The translations under genes and the position numbers were made by a program. Source: Thermoplasmata archaeon (lineage in GTDB: Archaea > Thermoplasmatota > Thermoplasmata > Thermoplasmatales > Thermoplasmataceae). From it: 24,034 nucleotides of DNA. The notes below the pieces were generated by a model. The model worked only from the letters and a program-made list of their open reading frames with translations, did no database searches and was not told the DNA's origin. The DNA is taken from positions 1 through 24,034 of the forward strand of contig JAJZXT010000207.1 in the NCBI GenBank assembly GCA_021806355.1, given 5' to 3'. Below, piece by piece: positions 6,645-14,814 of the stretch. Numbering within the stretch: the first letter of the stretch is position 1; every line of letters starts with the position of its first letter.

Positions 6645-7462
6645 TGGACGAGAGCCCCATAAGGCTCATCACTTCAAATCTGGAAGAACTCAGGCAGGTA
6701 GTAGTCAGGATTTTGAAGGTATTTTTTGTATTCTTCATCTTGTTCTTTTTTTTCAAGGAGAAACCATTTACCGTTTATGGATATAACATTCCGTTTGTGT
6801 ATCCGTCACCCTATTACAATATGGGAGACCAGTTGTTCAACGTTATCAGGTACCACCTGATTCAAAAGAAATTCACCCTGATTCTAATAAACTCCACGGA
6901 TGGTGTTGTGGCAGATCTTTATTCATGCGTTTTCCTCACACTAATATTCAGCTCACCGTGGATAATATACTATCTATCTTCTTTTATTTCCCCTGCGTTG
7001 AAGCCAAATGAGAAACAAGCCCTGAGGCAGGCTATAATTCCAGCAGCGCTCCTGTTCATATTTGGGGCATTCATTGGACTATATTATGTTGCCCCGGATG
7101 TCTTCACTATCCTCTATTATTATGATTCCGGTATAGGTGCAGAACCAACGATGAGCTTAACCAGCTTCATTTCATTTTTTCTCATTTATGTCCTGACGTT
7201 TGGCCTGGCTTTTGAAACACCAATAATAATGATTGGCGTGACACGGGCGGGCCTTGTGCAGTCAGATTATTGGTTCAAAAACTGGAGATATGCAGTTGTG
7301 GGGGCACTGATTTTTGGGGTTATCTTTTCCCCGGGAATGATTGGGTTTACAATGATGCTGCTTGCCATACCTATTATTGCACTTTACTTCGTGGGGGCCT
7401 ATGTGTCAAGAAGGTTTGAAAAGAAAAAGGACCCAGATGTTATTGATGTTTCAAACCAGTGA
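6644..7462 (+). CDS. tatC: Twin-arginine translocase subunit TatC
   Basis: A 272-residue TatC, the receptor for twin-arginine signal peptides in the cytoplasmic membrane. Six membrane segments can be seen at about 20-38, 92-115, 131-155, 172-199, 214-230 and 231-253. Residues known to matter in Escherichia coli TatC have counterparts: Glu15 in LEELR before helix 1 and Glu123 in SPALKPNEK (both signal-peptide contacts), and Glu191 in FGLAFETP of helix 4. The outer loop between helices 1 and 2 (39-91) is long. The C-terminal tail is a short charged cytoplasmic stretch. There is only one tatA and no tatB, the minimal archaeal arrangement. The 3' end overlaps the convergent crotonase gene by 12 bases. 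Confidence 0.95.
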   Translation: MDESPIRLITSNLEELRQVVVRILKVFFVFFILFFFFKEKPFTVYGYNIPFVYPSPYYNMGDQLFNVIRYHLIQKKFTLILINSTDGVVADLYSCVFLTLIFSSPWIIYYLSSFISPALKPNEKQALRQAIIPAALLFIFGAFIGLYYVAPDVFTILYYYDSGIGAEPTMSLTSFISFFLIYVLTFGLAFETPIIMIGVTRAGLVQSDYWFKNWRYAVVGALIFGVIFSPGMIGFTMMLLAIPIIALYFVGAYVSRRFEKKKDPDVIDVSNQ

Positions 7463-8185
7463 TCTATAAGCTTCAAGCTCCTTTATCCTTACAACGGAAG
7501 TATCATAGGATTTTATGAAGCTCCTGTATTCCCTGAAGATTGATGGATCGGGAAACCTCTGTTGCTTCTGAATGGTGAAGATCTGCAGGTTTAACCTCTC
7601 CAATTTATTCTGCACCCATTTGAGTGAATCGTCTCTATCGGAAATATTTACGTCACCAATTCCGTTGTCAAGCGCCTCAGTACCTGAAATAATTTCTGAT
7701 GTCAGCAGTTTCAAAAACGTTCTTCTGTTCCCTATTACATTTTCCATTATGGAAGGCGGCACCATAAGTGATGGCAGCCCGTACTGGAAGTCTGGAATGC
7801 CAATTTTTGAATTTTCTGCAATCCCAATGAAATCCCCGGAGAGCGCTAGTTCGAAACCTAGTCCAAGACACTTCCCTCCAACCGCCATAAAAAATGGCTT
7901 TCCAGAACTCCTGATCATGTTGTATACAGCCGAGGCGGCATCAAAAACTGTGAGTAACCATGAATTATCCCTGAGCCTTTTGCATGATCCATCATAACCG
8001 GTCGAAAAATTAGATCCAGAAGACCTTATTAGCACTGCCTTTACGTGTTCCTCTGAAATAGCAGACGAAACGCCCTGCGCAAGGCCCATCAGAACCTCTA
8101 TATCGATGACATTCTGGTCCCCGTTTGAGATCTGGATTACGGCCAAATCATCCTTCACTTCAGAAGTGACTTTCTCGTTCAACAT
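7451..8185 (-). CDS. Enoyl-CoA hydratase/isomerase (crotonase) family protein
   Basis: A 244-residue crotonase-fold protein. The first oxyanion-hole segment is FSTGYD (60-65), in place of the usual FSAGAD. The second is GGKCLGLGFELALSGD (103-118). Glu112 aligns with Glu144 of rat enoyl-CoA hydratase. The second catalytic glutamate (Glu164) is replaced by Asp132 in KIGIPDFQYG, exactly 20 residues on. Many family members with one changed acid are isomerases, hydrolases or lyases rather than hydratases, so the reaction on the acyl-CoA is open. The C-terminal third is weakly conserved. The gene is the last of the nuo operon, starting 7 bases after the preceding small gene, with GAGG as ribosome site. 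An acyl-CoA dehydrogenase lies in the neighbouring operon. A role in fatty or amino acid breakdown is plausible inference. Confidence 0.85.
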   Translation of the reverse strand: MLNEKVTSEVKDDLAVIQISNGDQNVIDIEVLMGLAQGVSSAISEEHVKAVLIRSSGSNFSTGYDGSCKRLRDNSWLLTVFDAASAVYNMIRSSGKPFFMAVGGKCLGLGFELALSGDFIGIAENSKIGIPDFQYGLPSLMVPPSIMENVIGNRRTFLKLLTSEIISGTEALDNGIGDVNISDRDDSLKWVQNKLERLNLQIFTIQKQQRFPDPSIFREYRSFIKSYDTSVVRIKELEAYRSLV

Positions 8186-8192
8186 TGCTGCC

Positions 8193-8468
8193 TCAATACA
8201 TTGTGAGATTGAAACGGTAATCAGCTTCTTCGAAAGACTTTCTGCTGTGGATATTCAGTACCCTTGAGATGCGCGTCATTTCTGAGGAGAATTCCGTTTC
8301 ATATATCCCTTTGCTCACCTGGTTCCATTCTCTCCCTATGATGAGCCTTTTTGCCCCTTCGTTGTAAAGGAACTGCTCTCCGTTCTTCCTGAGATCATGA
8401 ATAATCTCAGCTGCTTTTTCCTGGTCAAGAGCGTGGGAAAGTTCACTAAATATTTCACTTGTTTTCAA
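8193..8468 (-). CDS. Hypothetical protein (91 aa) in the nuo operon tail
   Basis: I do not recognise this protein. It appears soluble: a mostly helical N-terminal half (about 1-30, charged) leads to strand-like stretches around FLYNEGAKRLIIGREW (33-48) and GIYETEFS (54-61), and a basic segment near the end. There are no cysteines, membrane helices or known motifs. The start is a TTG at 8468, whose last two bases overlap the TGA stop of the gene before (TTGA), with GAGGTG 9 bases upstream. It sits between another unknown gene and the crotonase, all tightly coupled behind nuoN. It may be an assembly or accessory factor for the complex, or simply co-transcribed; nothing in the sequence decides this. 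Confidence 0.7.
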   Translation of the reverse strand: MKTSEIFSELSHALDQEKAAEIIHDLRKNGEQFLYNEGAKRLIIGREWNQVSKGIYETEFSSEMTRISRVLNIHSRKSFEEADYRFNLTMY

Positions 8469-8812
8469 AGATCATCACACCTCTTTCCATCAAAGCTCGG
8501 ATATCTCAAGTTATAGCGGTCTCTTGAATATTCGCAGAAATATGCAAAGGCATCCACGAAGGAATCGTAGTCCTCCAGTTCAAACAATTTCGATGACCTA
8601 AGGTATAACACCAGTTCACCAGTGCTTAGATTCCCTTTTATATAATCAGCGATTTTCTTGAGAAATTCAATGTGTGCTGGGTAGTTCTTGCCTCCAAGTT
8701 CTGAATTCCTCTGTAAGGCCTTAATCCTGGACTCAATTCTATTCATTGCATCAGATGGCTCTCCATAAAGCAGGGCCGATTTTATTATTTCAAGATCAAC
8801 AATTTGATTCAA
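8465..8812 (-). CDS. Hypothetical protein (115 aa) directly after nuoN
   Basis: I do not recognise this protein. It looks all-helical and soluble: amphipathic helices at about 5-16, 18-36, 47-60, 64-74 and 80-98, with an aromatic-rich stretch DAFAYFCEYSRDRYNLRYP in the last helix region. Two cysteines are present (C93 and one three residues before the end). The TTG start at 8812 is preceded by GGGGTG, which overlaps the end of nuoN, with the usual 3-base spacing to the GGTGTA core. The gap to nuoN is 2 bases, so it is translated from the nuo mRNA. The charged helical form is like that of small complex assembly proteins, but this is only an impression. Confidence 0.7.
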   Translation of the reverse strand: MNQIVDLEIIKSALLYGEPSDAMNRIESRIKALQRNSELGGKNYPAHIEFLKKIADYIKGNLSTGELVLYLRSSKLFELEDYDSFVDAFAYFCEYSRDRYNLRYPSFDGKRCDDL

Positions 8813-8814
8813 AT

Positions 8815-10245
8815 TTACACCCCAAACAATCCTAATACATAAGTCTGAATAGTGGGAAACTCATAGATGAGGGCAACTAATGCAAACATCATTATTGCTG
8901 CGATTGCAACTGGATAGTATACAGAAGGTGAAAGGTCGAATTGGTTATCGCCATCTCTTCTGAACATGATTACAATGAGTCTCAGGTAATAGAACACAGA
9001 TATCGCGCTATTAACAATCGCTATTACAGCCAACCACCACAACTGGCCGCTGATCAGGGAGAGAAAGAGATAATACTTGGCAAAGAAGCCCGCGGTTGGT
9101 GGTACCCCTGCCAAGCTGATCAGTATTACTATTATTGAAATAGCCATAGCCGGCGATTTCCACGCAAGTCCCGACAGATCGTCAATCTTTGCATTTTCCT
9201 TCTTGACAAGACCTACGGAGAAGAATGCTCCCCCCTTCATGAAGATATACACAAGTGAATAATACATTCCGGCAAGAATTGCAAGCTCATTTGCATTAGC
9301 TGAGTAATTGTATCCCACGACTGCAAGCACAAGAATCAGGTATCCTGCCTGTGCCACACTCGAATAAGCGAAGACCCTCTTAAGATTGGTTTCAGAGATG
9401 GCTGCGATGTTGCCATAGGTCATTGTAATTATTGAGATTATGATGAAAAGATAGTAGACATCAACACTTTCAAGCGAGAATCCAACAAGAAATATTCTTA
9501 GAATTATAAGAAATGCCAGAACCTTTGTGCCCGTCGACAGGAAAGCCGATACTGAATTTGGTGATCCATCATAAGCATCTATAGCCCACTGGTGCATTGG
9601 GACCAGTGCCAATTTGAACCCAAATCCCACAAACAGGAATATTAGTGCTATTAGAACAGAATGTGATTGAAGTGCGGCAACGTTTTGCAAATTGAATGTT
9701 CCTGCGGAAATGTAAAAAAAGGCTGAACCAAAGAGAATAAATGAGGTTGCAATAGTTCCCGTGAAGAAATATTTTGTAGCTGCCTCAAGGTTGCGCCTGG
9801 ACTTTCCATATGCCGTCATGATATATGTTCCGATGCTGACTCCTTCAAAGGCAATGAATATAACAATCAGGTTGAAACTGAAAGCCGCGACGATCATTGC
9901 AATGTTGACAAAAAGCAATGTTGCATAGAACAGTTCAGGCTTTTCGTGAACCTCCCTGGTTGATGGGAGAACCATGTACAGTGATGATATAATCATTATA
10001 ATAGCAAAAAATAATCCAAAATCGTTGATCTGCAATATCCCGGAATAAGTTTGTGAAACTGAAGAATCAAACACCAGCAATAAACCAATGGCAATTAAAA
10101 GCGATATGAACGCCATTGCTGAATATAGCTTTGGGTTCTTGTACTTAATGCCAAGGAATAGCATGATGAAGGCGATTGCCCCGAGAAACAGCTCAGGTAT
10201 AAGAGTTGTAAAATCACTGGATTGCAGCATGTTTATAATATTCAT
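8815..10245 (-). CDS. nuoN: NADH-quinone oxidoreductase-like subunit N
   Basis: A 476-residue antiporter-like membrane subunit of complex I with about 13-14 helices. Proton-path residues expected in NuoN are visible: Glu134 in IAFEGVS (helix 5), Lys211 in GFKLALVPMHQW (helix 7), Lys241 in LSTGTKVLAF (helix 8) and a Lys in GFFAKYY (helix 12). The broken helix 7 carries the typical P-x-H-x-W. The subunit moves protons in response to quinone reduction. Its start ATG directly abuts the nuoM stop (TAAATG), with GGAGGTG as ribosome site. It is the innermost antiporter subunit in the usual A/H/J/K/N/M/L membrane arm. Length and order L-M-N are normal. Confidence 0.96.
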   Translation of the reverse strand: MNIINMLQSSDFTTLIPELFLGAIAFIMLFLGIKYKNPKLYSAMAFISLLIAIGLLLVFDSSVSQTYSGILQINDFGLFFAIIMIISSLYMVLPSTREVHEKPELFYATLLFVNIAMIVAAFSFNLIVIFIAFEGVSIGTYIMTAYGKSRRNLEAATKYFFTGTIATSFILFGSAFFYISAGTFNLQNVAALQSHSVLIALIFLFVGFGFKLALVPMHQWAIDAYDGSPNSVSAFLSTGTKVLAFLIILRIFLVGFSLESVDVYYLFIIISIITMTYGNIAAISETNLKRVFAYSSVAQAGYLILVLAVVGYNYSANANELAILAGMYYSLVYIFMKGGAFFSVGLVKKENAKIDDLSGLAWKSPAMAISIIVILISLAGVPPTAGFFAKYYLFLSLISGQLWWLAVIAIVNSAISVFYYLRLIVIMFRRDGDNQFDLSPSVYYPVAIAAIMMFALVALIYEFPTIQTYVLGLFGV

Positions 10246-11733
10246 TTAGAGGAGCACCTCCACGTACTTTTCTAATAATCCAAAAATAATATTCGGATAA
10301 ATTCCAAGAATCAGTATTACAACCAATAAAGATCCAATGGCGAAAATGTCATGCCTGCCAATATCATTGAGCCTTCCAAGTGTCTCGTTGAATGGACCAT
10401 AAAGAGTTCTCTGGGCCGCCCAGATATGATATGAAGCCGTTATGATCATACCGAATATAACCAGAAAGATAAGAGGGCCCAGAACATAGTATGATGCTGC
10501 TACAATTGAGAATTCCGATATGAAACCTGCGAATCCTGGTAATCCCAAGGATGCGAGGAGCCCTCCCAGGAAGATTGAAGAAAGTATCGGCACCTCCCTG
10601 TGAATTCCTCCAAGGCTGTGTATGTTTTCCTTCCCTGTCTTAGCCTTGATGAAAAACAATGTTGCAAATAGAAGCGCTATTATGAGCCCATGCGCCAATA
10701 TTTGATAGATACCGCCTGTGAGTTCCTGAATACCAAAGGCACCAGTTTCCATGATTCCAACTCCCAGAGAGATATTCACAAAACCCATTGAAGCTGCACT
10801 GGCAAATGCAAGCATCTTCTTGAGATTGGTCTGCATCATAGCGACAAGTGAAAAATACACAAGGCTAACAATGCCCAGCGAAATTATTATCCAGAGCACA
10901 GATGATGTAATGATGGATGACAGCGGAAGAAGGATTGCAAAGAAGCCATACCCACCCATTAAAGAAAGCCCACCAGCCAGTATTACTGTCACCGGGTATG
11001 GTGCTGAATTATAAGCGTCAGGCAGCCATGAATGCAACGGGAATGATGGCATCTTTACCAGAAATGCAAACAGGAAACCGAATATGATGAAATACTTCCA
11101 GAATACTGGAATGGCAGAACTACTGACAAACGCGCTTGAAAGTAATGAAGACATATTCAGAGTGAATGAATGTGATGGAGTATAATAATAGTGGAATGCA
11201 AAGAGCGTCAGGATTGATAGAAGCAGAAAGACGGAACCTAATTGTGTATAGATAAAGAATTTAAGAGATGCTGTTTCCTTTTTTTCACCACCATAGATTG
11301 CTATAAGCAGGAAAACAGGTATTATTACTGCCTCCCAGAATATGTAGAAGAAAATAAAATTTCTTGAGATCAAAAGTCCGAATAATCCAACCTCAGTAAG
11401 CATCATGAGTCCATAGAAAAGTCCATGAAATTCCTGGTTTCTTGAAATGTATATTCCTATCGGCACAATCATTGTTGTCAGGAACAGGAGTGCTAGTGTA
11501 AGGGATGAAGCACCAGTGGTGAAATTAATGCCTATGGAAGGGACCAGTCCAACACTATAGTTAGATATGATATTCCCCTGATAACCTGATGAAAAAATAA
11601 TGATTGCATAAAAGAAGGTCAATGCAAGGATCAACAAGGAAGAGTACATTGAGAATTCCCAGGGTCTATTTTTCAGGAAGAATGAGATAATTGTTAGCAG
11701 GATTAACAGTATAAATATTGACATCAATATCAT
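10246..11733 (-). CDS. nuoM: NADH-quinone oxidoreductase-like subunit M
   Basis: A 495-residue antiporter-like membrane subunit. Conserved charged residues are in place: Glu134 in FYIFWEAVIIP (helix 5), and Lys227 in the broken helix 7 motif VKMPSFPLHSWLPDA, with the His and the following PYPVTVILAG typical of NuoM. It contributes one of the proton channels of the membrane arm. The start ATG 11733 follows the nuoL stop without a gap (TAAATG). GGTGGT near the nuoL 3' end serves as ribosome site. A second in-frame ATG lies 9 bases further in, but the first has better spacing. About 14 hydrophobic helices fill the protein. Confidence 0.96.
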   Translation of the reverse strand: MILMSIFILLILLTIISFFLKNRPWEFSMYSSLLILALTFFYAIIIFSSGYQGNIISNYSVGLVPSIGINFTTGASSLTLALLFLTTMIVPIGIYISRNQEFHGLFYGLMMLTEVGLFGLLISRNFIFFYIFWEAVIIPVFLLIAIYGGEKKETASLKFFIYTQLGSVFLLLSILTLFAFHYYYTPSHSFTLNMSSLLSSAFVSSSAIPVFWKYFIIFGFLFAFLVKMPSFPLHSWLPDAYNSAPYPVTVILAGGLSLMGGYGFFAILLPLSSIITSSVLWIIISLGIVSLVYFSLVAMMQTNLKKMLAFASAASMGFVNISLGVGIMETGAFGIQELTGGIYQILAHGLIIALLFATLFFIKAKTGKENIHSLGGIHREVPILSSIFLGGLLASLGLPGFAGFISEFSIVAASYYVLGPLIFLVIFGMIITASYHIWAAQRTLYGPFNETLGRLNDIGRHDIFAIGSLLVVILILGIYPNIIFGLLEKYVEVLL

Positions 11734-13626
11734 TTAAAAACCACCCAGAAGTTCAATCATCAGAAAGACGACAGATATACCTATCACCAGCACTATGAAA
11801 TAATACTCAACCACACCGTTCTGCAATCTTCTAAAGAATGATCCAAGTTTCATTGTGCCTGAAGCCAGGGCCTCAATAGATCTGCTAAAGCGTGATTCAA
11901 ACGTTGAAAAAGCGGAAGAAAGAGGCAGAATTCCCCTTTCTGCAATATCGTTGGTAAAAAGCCTATCAAGATAGTATTTGTTCTTTACAACTTTATAAAG
12001 CCTGCTTCTTGTTATGTTTATGGAACTCCATCCATTTGTTGCATACAGTGGAATCGTGATGAGGAGACCCAAAAGTACCATCATCGTGGGTATCATTGAG
12101 ATTATGTATGGAACTGTAACATGAATAGTGGCTGCATCAATGAAATCATAAAATGCGTACTGGAACTGCCCCATCACCAATGATATCCCTGCCAGGATTA
12201 TGAGTGGTATGAGAACAATCTTGGACGGATCCTTTGCCTCACTTGCAAGTTCAGATCTCGGCTTGCCGAGAGCGGCCAGGAAAAAGAACCTGAATGTGTA
12301 AACCGTCGTTGTCAGTGCACCTAGAATGAGCATCAGCCAAGGAAGGAATGCGTATAATGAATAGCCATTTGCCTGGAAAAATTGCCAGCTGGCATCTATT
12401 ATAGTATCCTTTGAATAATAGGAAGCCGTGAATGGGATCGCTGAAAGCGTTATTGCCCCTATGAACATAAGTGTCATTGTGGCAGGCATTCTCTTCCATA
12501 AACCCCCCATCTTCTTGACATCCCTGAGTTCCATCATTGTGAGCAATATTACCCCTGCACTCAGAAAGAGCAGCGCCTTGAAAACCGCATGAACCATGGT
12601 GTGGTACAGAGCAAATGATATTGCACTATCCCCAATGACACTCCCTATTCCGAGAGCAGCAAACATGTAACCAAGTTGGCTGATTGTGGAATAAGCAAGG
12701 ATTCTTTTCAGATCATTAACGACGATTCCAATAGTTCCTGCGAAAAGGGCTGTGAATGCGCCTAAAAATAATACGAAATCCAGGGCACCTGTTGAATGCG
12801 TATAAATCGGAAAAACTCTCGCGACAAGATAAACGCCTGCAGTCACCATTGTTGCGGCATGAATCAATGCTGAAACGGTAGTGGGACCTTCCATTGCGTC
12901 TGGTATCCAAACATGAAGGGGAAATTGCGCAGACTTTCCAGCTGCACCACCCATAAATAGCAGTCCAATAATTGTCAGGTTTGTCGTTCCCACATAGTTC
13001 ATTATCTGTGGCCAGCTTGCCGGGTTGACGATATATGCTATGCTGAGCGGGGATGCCACCTTATCTGCAAGTGATATGTATAGAATGCTTAGCCCTATGA
13101 GAAATAGAAGATCTCCCACTCTCGTCACAATGAAGGCCTTTTTCGCGGCTGATGATGCATTTGGCTTGAAATACCAGAATCCGATCAAAAGATAGGAACA
13201 TAATCCCACAAGTTCCCAAAAGAGGAAAAACTCAACAAGATTGGATGATATGGTTAAGCCCAGCATTGCGCCTGTGAAAAGGGCCGTTTCTGCGAAATAT
13301 ACATGCTTGTTTGGATCCTTTCCCATATAATAAATTGCAAAGAGATGTATCATCAGCGAGACAAAGGATACCATCAAAATCATTACAAGGGCAAGGTGGT
13401 CAATATATATTCCAGCGTTGATGTCACCAAACCAGTTATATGACTGATATATGGGAGTTGAGCTTCCACGAATCTGGAGATAAACCATGAATGAGAGGAT
13501 AAATGAAATAAGAATGGAGATTGTTGCGATGTATCCTGAGAGATTTCTTCTGTATTTGCCTGCCACTAGTGATATGGGAAAAGCCAGGACTGGACTTAAA
13601 AATATAAACCATTCATAATCCAGCAT
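11734..13626 (-). CDS. nuoL: NADH-quinone oxidoreductase-like subunit L
   Basis: A 630-residue subunit, the outermost antiporter-like part of the membrane arm. Markers of NuoL are present: the helix 5 Glu138 in LFWELVGLCSYLL, the RVGD motif with Asp171, Lys230 in AAGKSAQFPLHVWIPDAM of broken helix 7, and the NuoL signature SALIHAATMVTAGVYL (251-266). NuoL proteins carry a long lateral helix and a terminal anchor helix. A long amphipathic stretch (about 525-600) and the last hydrophobic helix YFIVLVIGISVVFLMIELL agree with this. The start ATG 13626 sits one base after the nuoK stop, preceded by AGGTGG. Confidence 0.97.
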   Translation of the reverse strand: MLDYEWFIFLSPVLAFPISLVAGKYRRNLSGYIATISILISFILSFMVYLQIRGSSTPIYQSYNWFGDINAGIYIDHLALVMILMVSFVSLMIHLFAIYYMGKDPNKHVYFAETALFTGAMLGLTISSNLVEFFLFWELVGLCSYLLIGFWYFKPNASSAAKKAFIVTRVGDLLFLIGLSILYISLADKVASPLSIAYIVNPASWPQIMNYVGTTNLTIIGLLFMGGAAGKSAQFPLHVWIPDAMEGPTTVSALIHAATMVTAGVYLVARVFPIYTHSTGALDFVLFLGAFTALFAGTIGIVVNDLKRILAYSTISQLGYMFAALGIGSVIGDSAISFALYHTMVHAVFKALLFLSAGVILLTMMELRDVKKMGGLWKRMPATMTLMFIGAITLSAIPFTASYYSKDTIIDASWQFFQANGYSLYAFLPWLMLILGALTTTVYTFRFFFLAALGKPRSELASEAKDPSKIVLIPLIILAGISLVMGQFQYAFYDFIDAATIHVTVPYIISMIPTMMVLLGLLITIPLYATNGWSSINITRSRLYKVVKNKYYLDRLFTNDIAERGILPLSSAFSTFESRFSRSIEALASGTMKLGSFFRRLQNGVVEYYFIVLVIGISVVFLMIELLGGF

Positions 13627-13627
13627 T

Positions 13628-13927
13628 TTACCACCTTATCTCCTTCAGAAGTGAAATAGTAATCTTCCCGTATTTCTTGTAAATAGAGACGAGAAGGCTG
13701 ATTCCAACCACAGATTCCGCTGCCCCAATTGCTATTGCAAAAAGCGCCATTATCAAGGGCGTTACACTACCGCCTGACATGCCAGCGGCAACCAGGCTGA
13801 AAATGGATGCGTTCAGCATCAACTCGATTGATATCAGCATTTTGATTCCCACATTGGATACCATAACGCCAGCAAGACCAATCGTAAATATCAAAAGTGA
13901 AATTAACTCAGCTATATATAGAAACAT
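13628..13927 (-). CDS. nuoK: NADH-quinone oxidoreductase-like subunit K
   Basis: A 99-residue protein with three membrane helices (about 3-22, 27-47 and 56-82). The two buried glutamates required for proton transfer in NuoK are present: Glu35 in LISIELMLNA and Glu71 in IGAAESVVGISLL. The protein is homologous to MrpC of antiporters, but the context (between nuoJ and nuoL) makes NuoK certain. The start ATG lies 2 bases after the stop of the J C-terminal gene, with GGAGGA upstream. Length is normal for the family. Confidence 0.97.
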   Translation of the reverse strand: MFLYIAELISLLIFTIGLAGVMVSNVGIKMLISIELMLNASIFSLVAAGMSGGSVTPLIMALFAIAIGAAESVVGISLLVSIYKKYGKITISLLKEIRW

Positions 13928-13929
13928 CT

Positions 13930-14145
13930 TTAGTCATCCTCCGAAATGTGCATCATGCCAAGTATGCCGGCAACAAGGATTATTGAAAGGAGTTCGAATG
14001 GTACAAGATACTCGTTCATAAGCAGTAATCCAATATTTGCTATGGATTGCTCTTTCGGAATAAAGCTGCCCGGTATCTGGAAAACCTCTACCGCCATTAC
14101 AATGAAGAAGAACACAGAAGCTATCACTGCAGGAATTTTATTCAA
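13930..14145 (-). CDS. nuoJ: NuoJ C-terminal half, separate gene
   Basis: A 71-residue protein matching the C-terminal part of NuoJ. Helix 1 is PAVIASVFFFIVMAVEVF (5-22). A loop with IPKEQSIANIGLLLMNEYL resembles the NuoJ region ahead of helix 5. The closing helix LVPFELLSIILVAGILGMM corresponds to the NuoJ signature in which Y-x-x-P-F-E opens the last helix. In most bacteria NuoJ is one protein of about 170-200 residues; here two genes share the job. The start must be a TTG (14145): GGAGGG lies 7 bases before it, and the frame has no upstream ATG. It overlaps the N-terminal half by 8 bases in a different frame. The halves are separate, cleanly bounded genes, not an obvious recent frameshift. 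Confidence 0.88.
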   Translation of the reverse strand: MNKIPAVIASVFFFIVMAVEVFQIPGSFIPKEQSIANIGLLLMNEYLVPFELLSIILVAGILGMMHISEDD

Positions 14146-14386
14146 TTTCTTTCCCTCCTGTTAACATGACAGTGAATACAAGAAGTGAGCTTACCGCTCC
14201 AACATAGACAAGCAACTCTATGGCACCAACCAGGGTTGCTCCAAGAAATATGAATGATGCAGATATGGCAAAAAGAAAGACCATTAGCCAGATTATCGAC
14301 CTTAGAATGTCTTTTTCTGCAACTGCCTTTGCTGCAAATATGGCAAGAATCGCCCCGAAAACAAGTAGAATCAGGTTATATATCAT
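14138..14386 (-). CDS. nuoJ: NuoJ N-terminal half, separate gene
   Basis: An 82-residue protein matching the first three helices of NuoJ: about 2-22, 29-49 and 53-75. The third contains AIELLVYVGAVSSLLVFTVML, the NuoJ hallmark helix that carries the pi-bulge and the conserved Glu and Tyr. In structures of complex I this helix rotates during coupling. The start ATG 14386 overlaps the nuoI stop (ATGA), with GGAGGT 6 bases upstream. The protein ends soon after the third helix at GGKEIE, just where intact NuoJ enters a loop, so the split falls at a natural domain boundary. The C-terminal half is the next gene. Confidence 0.9.
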   Translation of the reverse strand: MIYNLILLVFGAILAIFAAKAVAEKDILRSIIWLMVFLFAISASFIFLGATLVGAIELLVYVGAVSSLLVFTVMLTGGKEIE

Positions 14387-14814
14387 CTTTTTACCTCCTC
14401 TTCGTGCTTTCCAAGCTCCTCAGGGTTGTACGTGAATGAATTTCTTGTTCTGGCCGTTTCAAAAACATGGGTTAAATATATAGCGTCTGTCGGGCAAATT
14501 TCCTCGCAATTTCTGCAGATGGTACACGTTCCAAAATTAACGTCCGGATATAATTTCCTCTTGTTTCTTGGATTTTCCCTCTCCACTTGCTGCATTGAGA
14601 TTGTAAGATTGGGGCATACCTGTTCGCATAGAGTACATCCGACGCAATCATCCATTGAGAGGAATATCCTGTACCTGAATCTATCGGGGAGGATTTCCTT
14701 TTGTTCCGGATATTGAACAGTAACTGGTTTCTGCAAACCGTGTTTGAAAACGGTTATCATCCCCTGCAGCATTCCTATAAACGGTATCCTTTTGGGCTGT
14801 TTTACCTCAATCAT
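14383..14814 (-). CDS. nuoI: NADH-quinone oxidoreductase-like subunit I (2x[4Fe-4S])
   Basis: A 143-residue ferredoxin-like subunit with two complete [4Fe-4S] motifs: C57-x2-C60-x2-C63-x3-C67-P and C97-x2-C100-x2-C103-x3-C107-P. These hold clusters N6a and N6b, which pass electrons to the N2 cluster in NuoB. The N-terminal segment FIGMLQGMITVFKHGLQKP is the amphipathic helix that lies on the membrane in NuoI. Both ends overlap neighbours by ATGA (nuoH before, J after). With NuoE, F and G absent, NuoI is the most distal electron entry point of this complex, so it is the likely docking place for a ferredoxin or other donor; that is inference. Confidence 0.96.
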   Translation of the reverse strand: MIEVKQPKRIPFIGMLQGMITVFKHGLQKPVTVQYPEQKEILPDRFRYRIFLSMDDCVGCTLCEQVCPNLTISMQQVERENPRNKRKLYPDVNFGTCTICRNCEEICPTDAIYLTHVFETARTRNSFTYNPEELGKHEEEVKR

